DNA of 6,363 nt from Cytophagales bacterium (GTDB lineage: Bacteria; Bacteroidota; Bacteroidia; Cytophagales; Cyclobacteriaceae). Below, piece by piece: positions 1 to 5,356 of this stretch (position 1 is its first letter; each line of letters opens with the position of its first letter). The notes under the pieces are model-generated. The model did no database searches and was not told the DNA's origin. It saw nothing but the letters and a program-made list of their open reading frames with translations. The translations under genes were made by a program, and so were the position numbers. The stretch covers positions 1 to 6,363 of the forward strand of contig DPLR01000080.1 in assembly GCA_003541895.1 (NCBI GenBank), in the 5' to 3' direction.

Positions 1-511
1 CCGCGTCAACATGAAAAAGTTGCGCGAGTGCTGTTGGCCCCGGATGTGGCGAAAGGAATCCGTGTGTTACCGACAACGATGCCGCCATGGGTATGCCGAC
101 CCATAGCAACGGCACTTGTGCTGATGAAGCAATGGAAAAAATCAAAGGCACAAGAATGACAAATCCGGCATTGTAAAACATAGGTATACCCACGATCAAT
201 CCTGTGAGCATCACACCCCATGTCATATTTTTTTTTCCGAACCAACTTAACATGGTTTGTGTAATTTGCTGAGCCGCACCGCTCACTTCAATAATTTTTC
301 CAAACATGGCGCCCAAACAAAGCACTGCAGCAGTGCTTGAAAGAGTATCCCAAATTCCTGTGGCAATAGATTGCAAGGTTTGCAATAGACTCAATCCTTC
401 CGCTAGTCCAACGGCAATTGAGACGATGAGCAAAGCATACAATGGTTTCACTTTGAGTAAAATCAAAGCGAGAAGTAATACGATTGCACCAGCAACGATG
501 AGAAGTGGCAT
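1..511 (-). CDS. gntP: GntP-family gluconate:H+ symporter, N-terminal 170 residues (cut by left edge)
   Basis: Inner-membrane permease of the GntP family, expected to import gluconate or a related sugar acid with protons. I translated the minus strand from the ATG at 511-509; the frame stays open to the window edge, giving 170 residues of a family that is usually about 440 long. The N-terminus MPLLIVAGAI begins a very hydrophobic first helix and is followed by several more hydrophobic segments. Family landmarks are GAMFGKI (68-74), the loop FGKK (91-94), MFYNAGFV (111-118), and PMAASLSVTHGF followed by PHPGPTA (141-161), all closely resembling E. coli GntT. One oddity is Ser154 where E. coli has the first Pro of PPHPGP. 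The ATG directly abuts the TAG stop of the gluconokinase gene, so the two are almost certainly co-transcribed and probably translationally coupled. The family is certain; the exact substrate is inferred from the kinase neighbour. Confidence 0.93.
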   Translation of the reverse strand, partial: MPLLIVAGAIVLLLALILLKVKPLYALLIVSIAVGLAEGLSLLQTLQSIATGIWDTLSSTAAVLCLGAMFGKIIEVSGAAQQITQTMLSWFGKKNMTWGVMLTGLIVGIPMFYNAGFVILVPLIFSIASSAQVPLLWVGIPMAASLSVTHGFLSPHPGPTALAQLFHVDA

Positions 512-1972
512 CTAATTTTTAGTTGATTTCAAATCCTTCAATTTGAAATATATTTTTTTAATTAAGACGAATTGATTTTCATATATCGACTGGACTGTAG
601 CCTCAGGGTAAAATTCTGAATTGGATGAATTATGGATTTTGTATTCCAATCCCAACGTTTCAAATCCAAGCTTGGCAGCGCCCAAGGTTGACGCATCTGT
701 TTCTGATGTCACGATAATTTTTCTGCCGATGACATTGCTCAACATTTGAACCCAGGATTTCGAGTGCGTTATTCCGCCACTGACGATAATATTATTTTTT
801 CTACCAAACGAATTTTCGATCGACTCCATGATCCATTTTATTTCGAAGCAGATTCCTTCGAGCAACGCTTTTTGAAAATGTAATAGAGAATGATTTATAC
901 GGACACCAAAGAAAGTGCCAGTGGCTTCCGGATCATAAACGGGAGCGCGTTCGCCTAACAGAAAAGGAACGCAAATCAATCCTTCGCTCCCTGCCTGAAT
1001 TTTTTCTGCTTGCTTTACAAATTCTTCCAAATTCTCTGATGAAATTTTATTCATGGACTCCCTAAACCAAGTGATAAGAGCCGTACCACAATTGGTGGCG
1101 CCACCAGAAATAAATATTCCATCATGAAGGATGTAGTTGAATATTTTTCCTTGGGGATCATTTTTTATTTGGGTGGACGCCACGCGCACTGCACCACTGG
1201 TACCAATGGTGATGGTGAGGTCATCCTCATTCATGGCATTGCTGCCCAACTGAGCCAGGCATCCATCGCTTGCTCCAATGATCAGCGGAGTGGATTTATC
1301 GAGACTCAAATCGGCAGCAACGGTTTCTTTAAATTGAAGAATTTTATTTGTTGGAACAGGAGTTGGAAATTTTTCTTTCGTAATACCGATGTAATTTAGA
1401 ATTTCTTCCGACCATTCTTTTTTCTCCAGATCAAACAGGCCTGTAGCAGACGCGATCGAGTGATCGATAAAATATTCTCCTGTTAATCGAGATAGAACAT
1501 ATTCTTTAAATGAAATAAATTTGAAGGTGTTATAAAACAACCCGGATTGATTTTCTTTCAACCAAAGTAGTTTACACAAAGGAGACATCGGGTGAATTGG
1601 CGTGCCACTTATTTCATAAAATTTTTGAGCGTAACCAGATTGAATCATTTTTTTTGATTGCTCTATGCTTCTGGTGTCAGACCAAATGATTAGCGGCATT
1701 AGTACTTTCCCTTCGTGATCAACGGCAGTGATGGTATGCATTGCAGAACTAAAACTCAATCCAATACAGGTTGCCGATTTTATTATTGAACTTTTGATTA
1801 GTTCGTGAACGGACTCAAAAATTAGTTCAGCATTTTGTTCGGCAAATCCATTCGCGGAAAATTGTGTGGGATAAAATTTCTGTTGCGATGACAAAATTTT
1901 CCCATCGGGTGAAAGACACACACACTTTGAACTGGTCGTGCCGATATCAACGGCTATGAGGTATTGATTCAA
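512..1972 (-). CDS. gntK: Gluconokinase, FGGY family (Bacillus GntK type)
   Basis: Cytoplasmic kinase expected to phosphorylate D-gluconate with ATP to 6-phosphogluconate, feeding the pentose phosphate or Entner-Doudoroff route. It has 486 residues, typical for FGGY kinases. The N-terminal phosphate-binding motif is VDIGTTSSK (8-16). Substrate-domain signatures are SFSSAMHTI (73-81), IWSDTRS (96-102) and GTPIHPMSPLCKLLWL (123-138); the last is characteristic of Bacillus-type gluconokinase. The second half carries GASDG (233-237) with likely catalytic base Asp236, TIGTSGAVRV (255-264) for phosphate, and VSGG (397-400) plus DASTLGAA (426-433) for the adenine nucleotide. The start codon is TTG (1972-1970): no ATG lies between it and the in-frame TAG at 2017-2015, and the spacing to the DIGTT motif matches the family. 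The permease follows with zero spacing. Gluconate is the best substrate guess; xylulokinase-like alternatives are less likely given GntP beside it. Confidence 0.9.
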   Translation of the reverse strand: MNQYLIAVDIGTTSSKCVCLSPDGKILSSQQKFYPTQFSANGFAEQNAELIFESVHELIKSSIIKSATCIGLSFSSAMHTITAVDHEGKVLMPLIIWSDTRSIEQSKKMIQSGYAQKFYEISGTPIHPMSPLCKLLWLKENQSGLFYNTFKFISFKEYVLSRLTGEYFIDHSIASATGLFDLEKKEWSEEILNYIGITKEKFPTPVPTNKILQFKETVAADLSLDKSTPLIIGASDGCLAQLGSNAMNEDDLTITIGTSGAVRVASTQIKNDPQGKIFNYILHDGIFISGGATNCGTALITWFRESMNKISSENLEEFVKQAEKIQAGSEGLICVPFLLGERAPVYDPEATGTFFGVRINHSLLHFQKALLEGICFEIKWIMESIENSFGRKNNIIVSGGITHSKSWVQMLSNVIGRKIIVTSETDASTLGAAKLGFETLGLEYKIHNSSNSEFYPEATVQSIYENQFVLIKKIYFKLKDLKSTKN

Positions 1973-1989
1973 GATTAAAAGAATGCTAT

Positions 1990-2019
1990 CAAAGTAAGCA
2001 AAGAATGACCAATCCTAAA
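1990..2019 (-). promoter_or_regulatory. Candidate Bacteroidota-type promoter of the gntK-gntP operon
   Basis: Reading the minus strand, TTACTTTG (1997-1990) matches the TAnnTTTG -7 element at all but one fixed position. It is preceded, 18 nt upstream, by TTTA (2019-2016) in place of the -33 TTTG. The site lies between the upstream terminator and the TTG start and would give a short leader. Since the terminator isolates the operon from upstream transcription, a promoter is needed in this gap, but the match is weak and the spacing slightly short. Confidence 0.22.
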
Positions 2020-2020
2020 A

Positions 2021-2050
2021 TAAAAAAGCCCCGCCATTACAGCAGGGCCT
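2021..2050 (-). terminator. Rho-independent terminator after the haloperoxidase-like gene
   Basis: On the minus strand the RNA reads GCCCUGC (2048-2042), a 7-nt loop, then GCGGGGC (2034-2028): a 7-bp stem with one U-G wobble, followed directly by six U (2027-2022) and further A/U-rich sequence. On the plus strand the same position would be a C-A mismatch, and the run after the stem is shorter, so the minus orientation is preferred. It lies 24 nt beyond the stop of the haloperoxidase-like gene and about 56 nt before the gluconokinase start, so it ends the first unit and insulates the second. Confidence 0.85.
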
Positions 2051-2071
2051 TTTCTTACCCAAAAAATAATA

Positions 2072-3631
2072 TCAGTTCGCTCCGTCTCCTTGAGCAAATG
2101 TTATAGTGTATCCACCCACATTTTTGCCTAATTCGGACCCAGCGTCACAATCAATTCTGTAATGAATACCACCATATAATCTTGACAAGGCAGCTTCATT
2201 GGCCATTCCTTCAAAATCACTTTGGCCTGAAGGGAACAAGTAAGTAAGCACGGTTGCTGCAGCCCATGAAAATGAAGAATGGCCGCTCACGTACGAAGGA
2301 AAATTAGGAAGCCCCGTTCCCGTTTTTATGGAAGGATCAATTTGCGTTGGCCTTGCATTGAAATAATAGAATTTGGTGTACCAGCAGGCAACTGCTGCAT
2401 CATGCTCTGCTGAATTCAGCAATGCAAAAGCACGCGCTGCACGCACTTCGCTTAACTTAGCATCGCGGATATATTCTTCGGCAATGTCATTCCAGTGACC
2501 AGTAGGTGTGTACGTTCCAACGCCATCAGCCCATTTCAATACAATGGCTTCACGTTCGCGCGAGAAATTTTGAGAATAGAATTTTACTTCTTTCACTTGA
2601 TCAGGCAGTTCACTGATATCGGGTGCTGGAGGTCGTATGGCTATCATATCATTGGAATTGGGGTTGTTCCAATTCGAAGTCATGTTCCAGGTTCTCACGT
2701 TTCCGAAGAAAGGCAACATGGGTGGCCTTGCAGGAACATCCTGACTTATCCAAGGCGTTTGATGATGTTTAGTTGCTGTGTCCTTTAGTGCAGCCCATTG
2801 TGCTGGAGTACCAACGGACGCACCCATGCCATCAGATCCTGCTCTTGCAATAAAGTCAGTGGCAACAGCCTTGCCAAGTGCAATGCCAACAGTAATGTCC
2901 GAGGTAGAAGCTTTACCTGAAAGTAAAGCTGCGGCACGTTGCTGGCCAGCCATCAATATAATTTCATCATAAGATGCCGGGAACATGGCTACCAAAATGG
3001 TTTGAGCTACGCCAGACATCACTGCTTCTTCAGATGGATAAGAAGGGATGTTTACTTCAGGCATCAATGATTTTACTTTCTTATCTACTAGGTAAGGTGA
3101 TGGTCGGTTATACTGATACTTATAGTACCATGCTGCTTTCAACGCATCGAACATAGCGACACTCACATAGCTATAAGCGCGCGCAGCGTAAGGTGGATTG
3201 GCAAATGGAAATTGAGGATCTGCAAAAGGATTATTGGCATCAGGGAAAATGTAGGATCCGTTTGCCAATGGCGCTGGTGGTAGATTGTAGCGAGCAACCA
3301 GATCACGGAAGATCTGATTCCATTTCAACACGCCACCTCCGCTCCAAGAATTAATTATGTTTTGCTGATCTTTTGTTAAAACGCTCTGAAGGTTTTTGAT
3401 GCTGGCAAGTTCAGCTTTATAAGAAGCTGTAGAGGTGTCAGCAGGAGCTGGTACACTTGCAGAATACTTGGTGTAGTTTGCTACATACATTGGTTTCCAT
3501 GTTCCGGCACTGGCATCCACATTCGTTGGTGCCAATGGCGACAGAACTTCGCCAGAGCTAATATCTTTATTGCAACCCAATGGCATTGCAAGGATGCCAG
3601 CGAGAATAAATATTTTGTAAAGTGATTTCAT
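2072..3631 (-). CDS. Vanadium-dependent haloperoxidase / PAP2-like phosphatase lipoprotein
   Basis: Predicted exported lipoprotein of 519 residues. The N-terminus is a lipoprotein signal with lipobox PLGC and lipidated Cys20. The C-terminal region holds the full vanadate/phosphate-binding signature shared by vanadium haloperoxidases and PAP2 acid phosphatases: KX6RP (Lys420 to Arg427-Pro428), SGH (449-451) with His451, and SRX5HX3D (Ser483, Arg484, His490, Asp494). In vanadium chloroperoxidase the equivalent residues bind vanadate, and the last His is its axial ligand. Residues 150-256 are a degenerate copy of 399-505, so this is a two-bundle protein as in haloperoxidases rather than a small single-domain PAP2 phosphatase. 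It may oxidise halides with peroxide or hydrolyse phosphate esters; sequence alone cannot decide. The start follows the barrel gene by 17 nt, indicating an operon, and a terminator follows. The start ATG has A/T-rich sequence upstream without a clear Shine-Dalgarno motif. Confidence 0.88.
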   Translation of the reverse strand: MKSLYKIFILAGILAMPLGCNKDISSGEVLSPLAPTNVDASAGTWKPMYVANYTKYSASVPAPADTSTASYKAELASIKNLQSVLTKDQQNIINSWSGGGVLKWNQIFRDLVARYNLPPAPLANGSYIFPDANNPFADPQFPFANPPYAARAYSYVSVAMFDALKAAWYYKYQYNRPSPYLVDKKVKSLMPEVNIPSYPSEEAVMSGVAQTILVAMFPASYDEIILMAGQQRAAALLSGKASTSDITVGIALGKAVATDFIARAGSDGMGASVGTPAQWAALKDTATKHHQTPWISQDVPARPPMLPFFGNVRTWNMTSNWNNPNSNDMIAIRPPAPDISELPDQVKEVKFYSQNFSREREAIVLKWADGVGTYTPTGHWNDIAEEYIRDAKLSEVRAARAFALLNSAEHDAAVACWYTKFYYFNARPTQIDPSIKTGTGLPNFPSYVSGHSSFSWAAATVLTYLFPSGQSDFEGMANEAALSRLYGGIHYRIDCDAGSELGKNVGGYTITFAQGDGAN

Positions 3632-3648
3632 AATCTAATTGGGTTTGA

Positions 3649-4560
3649 TTATTTCTTGAATTGGATTGTGTAAAGAAGACCTGCGGTAAGTGTAGTTGAT
3701 TGGCCAACGTTGCGCCCTGCCAGCGTATAATAACCGTTAGCCCGCGCTTGCAAACCCTTCACCATGGGTATTTCATAAACAAGGGTTGCACCTAATTTAA
3801 AATAAATCATTTTTGACCACAGCTCTGGCATGTTTTGTCTGCGGATGTCATCTCCGCTGAGTGTATTAAGCTGTGAGTAATTTAATTCGGCCTGAAAATT
3901 ATTTTTTTGATAACCCGCATTTGCAAAAAGCATGAATTGATTGGGCATTGATACTTTGTTCGAATAAATGATATGATCGCCACGGTAATAAGAGGTGCGA
4001 TCAATAGTAACATTTGATCGCATTACGTAAGAGCCTGACACTCCAGCATACCAACCTTTTGCGTGTGCATAACTTAAATTAAGTCTAGCTGAAAGTGTTT
4101 TGCTACCCATGCCAATGGCGAGTGGCTGATAATCGGTAACATAATTTGTCAATGGAACGGAACCCGAAACAATTCCAAAAGCTTTGAATTTTCCAATCGA
4201 CAAATCTTGTTGGAAAAATTTGTACTTCCCTGCCAACGTTAGGTCCTGCACACCTTGCATGCCGCGAAGAGTACCGCTATTCGAATTTGTCCAAACATAG
4301 GGCACCATGGCAATAAGATTCAATTTTTCAGTCAGTCCATAGTTAGCTACCCACATTACGTTTTTGGTAGTGATTGTTCCTATGTTAAGGTTGTCACGTT
4401 TAAGTGATCCTTCCCAATAATTTCTCCAAGAGTCAACGGTATAAGTGAATCCTGTGCATAAGTTGTTTTTGGGCATCAATAAGCCATCGGTCAGCGTCTG
4501 CGCACTGACTTTGACACTTGCCCACAGGCAAATTATTGCCAATAGCTTTATAATTTTCAT
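3649..4560 (-). CDS. Predicted outer-membrane beta-barrel protein (phenol MetA-pathway-like)
   Basis: Protein of 303 residues with a clear Sec signal peptide: MKIIK, a hydrophobic stretch, and a likely cleavage after Ala20 (VSA before Gln). The mature part has no long hydrophobic helix. It is rich in alternating aromatic/hydrophobic strands such as LNLIAMVPYVW (80-90), LTLAGKYKFF (107-116), LSARLNLSYAHA (156-167), QAELNYSQL (223-231) and LTAGLLYTIQFKK at the C-terminus, which is typical of outer-membrane barrels. The pairing of YGLTEKLNL (74-82) with GVQDLTLAGKYKF (103-115) resembles the loosely defined transporter family of the phenol-degradation MetA pathway (PF13557); that assignment is from memory and weak, and phenol degradation should not be inferred. 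It is the first gene of a two-gene unit with the haloperoxidase-like lipoprotein, so it may supply an outer-membrane channel or a partner for it. The 124-nt gap upstream holds no gene I can support. Confidence 0.75.
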   Translation of the reverse strand: MKIIKLLAIICLWASVKVSAQTLTDGLLMPKNNLCTGFTYTVDSWRNYWEGSLKRDNLNIGTITTKNVMWVANYGLTEKLNLIAMVPYVWTNSNSGTLRGMQGVQDLTLAGKYKFFQQDLSIGKFKAFGIVSGSVPLTNYVTDYQPLAIGMGSKTLSARLNLSYAHAKGWYAGVSGSYVMRSNVTIDRTSYYRGDHIIYSNKVSMPNQFMLFANAGYQKNNFQAELNYSQLNTLSGDDIRRQNMPELWSKMIYFKLGATLVYEIPMVKGLQARANGYYTLAGRNVGQSTTLTAGLLYTIQFKK

Positions 4561-4565
4561 AATAA

Positions 4566-4584
4566 AAAATGGTTTAAAATGGTT
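4566..4584. repeat. Two-copy 9-bp direct repeat just upstream of the beta-barrel gene
   Basis: AAAATGGTT occurs at 4566-4574 and again at 4576-4584, a period of 10 bp (about one helical turn). On the coding (minus) strand this reads AACCATTTT twice, ending 5 nt before the ATG. It could be a repressor or activator half-site pair, or an mRNA leader element; chance in A/T-rich DNA is also plausible. No convincing promoter was found in the rest of the 4561-4684 gap. Confidence 0.35.
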
Positions 4585-4684
4585 GCTAACTCAGAAACCG
4601 AATTCGCAATGGAATCGATTTGAATTAATGATGGTCTTCTGAATCTTATTCAAAAGGATAGCATCAAAAATTGTGGAAAGGAAA

Positions 4685-5224
4685 TTAAGCCCGAGGAGGC
4701 TGGATAAATGAATCTTCGAAAGTAAGAACTTTCTGAACTTGAACTTCAGGCCAATGGATTAGAAACTCCCAGCCCAAATATTTTGACTCAACCGAAATGT
4801 TTGTTGAATAGTAATCTTTCGCTAAAGTAGGCGCAGCCTTCGAATGATTTTTTTCGCTGGTAGGACCGTCCGAAAAAGTCTTCACATAATCTTCCAACGC
4901 CTTATTAATAGTGCTTGCATGAGCATCTTTGACACAAACAATGTAAAGCATATTGTTCGTGAGCTTCTGCTTAACCAAACGGTAGGTTTCGCCATTGTGA
5001 TTGAACTCGCCATCTACGCGTTGATATTCATCCATATCAGCAGTATAAGGCATTGTCAAAGGAATTTGAAAGGTGACTTCAGCATCCTTTTGATAGTTAT
5101 CATAATCAAAACTTTCCTTGGCATTCTGTGCGATTTGTCTAAACGCTCCCATAAAAACCCCATAATATCCAAGGATATTCAGGAGGAATAGGAAGAGGAA
5201 AAATATCGCTACAGTTCTTTTCAT
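4685..5224 (-). CDS. Membrane-anchored protein of unknown function
   Basis: I do not recognise this family. The preferred start is the ATG at 5224-5222, giving 179 residues beginning MKRTVAIFFLFLFLL: a basic start followed by one hydrophobic segment (about 5-25), so a signal anchor or an inefficiently cleaved signal peptide with the rest outside the cytoplasm. An ATG 14 codons upstream (5266) would add a second short hydrophobic stretch (TFALSIFFYIYNL); I prefer the inner one because it gives a classical MKR signal start. The exported part is hydrophilic and mixed, with an apparent strand-rich section (EVTFQIPL, GETYRLVKQKL, NMLYIVCVKD), a lone Cys in IVCVKD, a Ser/Lys-rich linker near 130-140, and a C-terminus ending in PPRA. 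The downstream gap of 124 nt before the barrel gene has no clear terminator, so read-through into it is possible. It is divergent from icd. Confidence 0.72.
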   Translation of the reverse strand: MKRTVAIFFLFLFLLNILGYYGVFMGAFRQIAQNAKESFDYDNYQKDAEVTFQIPLTMPYTADMDEYQRVDGEFNHNGETYRLVKQKLTNNMLYIVCVKDAHASTINKALEDYVKTFSDGPTSEKNHSKAAPTLAKDYYSTNISVESKYLGWEFLIHWPEVQVQKVLTFEDSFIQPPRA

Positions 5225-5231
5225 CAAGTTG

Positions 5232-5260
5232 TAAATATAGAAAAAAATTGAAAGTGCAAA
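5232..5260 (-). promoter_or_regulatory. Candidate promoter for the small membrane-anchored protein gene
   Basis: On the minus strand TTTG (5260-5257) is followed 17 nt later by TATATTTA (5239-5232), one base off the Bacteroidota -7 consensus TAnnTTTG. The spacing is a little short and the predicted leader before the ATG at 5224 would be only a few nucleotides. If real, it rules out translation from the longer start at 5266, which lies upstream of it. The region is A/T-rich, so chance matches are expected. Confidence 0.22.
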
Positions 5261-5302
5261 AGTCAAACTTAAAACTGAATGAAATTTACTGTGCTCGTCT
5301 TG

Positions 5303-5321
5303 CGAAATTTTTATAATTTCG
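5303..5321. promoter_or_regulatory. Inverted repeat in the icd upstream region, possible operator/promoter
   Basis: CGAAATT (5303-5309) and AATTTCG (5315-5321) form perfect 7-bp arms around a 5-nt spacer, 35 nt before the icd ATG. The site overlaps a TATAAT hexamer (5312-5317) and a near-match TAATTTCG (5314-5321) to the TAnnTTTG element, though no well-spaced upstream partner is obvious. A dimeric regulator site over the icd promoter is the natural reading; coincidence in A/T-rich DNA is the alternative. The rest of the 5225-5356 divergent gap shows no gene. Confidence 0.3.
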
Positions 5322-5356
5322 AAGCTCTCAAAAAAGTAAAATCAATTGATAAGACC

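Noticed and set aside
6..515. Two small open frames (minus 6-245, plus 306-515) over the permease region
   Set aside because: They overlap the GntP coding frame, which matches its family along the whole 170 residues; their own translations show no recognisable features.
1124..1399. 91-codon plus-strand frame inside gluconokinase
   Set aside because: Antisense shadow of a well-supported FGGY kinase; composition is low-complexity and it has no family signature.
2495..3156. Three plus-strand frames opposite the haloperoxidase-like gene
   Set aside because: Antisense shadows; the minus frame carries a lipoprotein signal and all active-site motifs.
4637..4655. Hairpin TTCTGAAT / ATTCAAAA with a 3-nt loop as a terminator for the small membrane-protein gene
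   Set aside because: The stem is A/T-rich with a G-U pair on the minus strand and no U tract follows, so it does not qualify as an intrinsic terminator.
4561..4684. Promoter search upstream of the beta-barrel gene
   Set aside because: TATCCTTTTG on the minus strand resembles the -7 element but has the wrong internal spacing and no placed -33 partner; not called.
4445..5191. Plus-strand frames at 4445-4642 and 4844-5191
   Set aside because: Both lie antisense to minus-strand genes with plausible signal peptides; neither has a recognisable domain or initiation context.
5224..5266. Longer start at 5266 for the small membrane protein
   Set aside because: The added 14 residues make an unusual double hydrophobic N-terminus, and the inner ATG gives a standard basic-plus-hydrophobic signal; kept only as an alternative.
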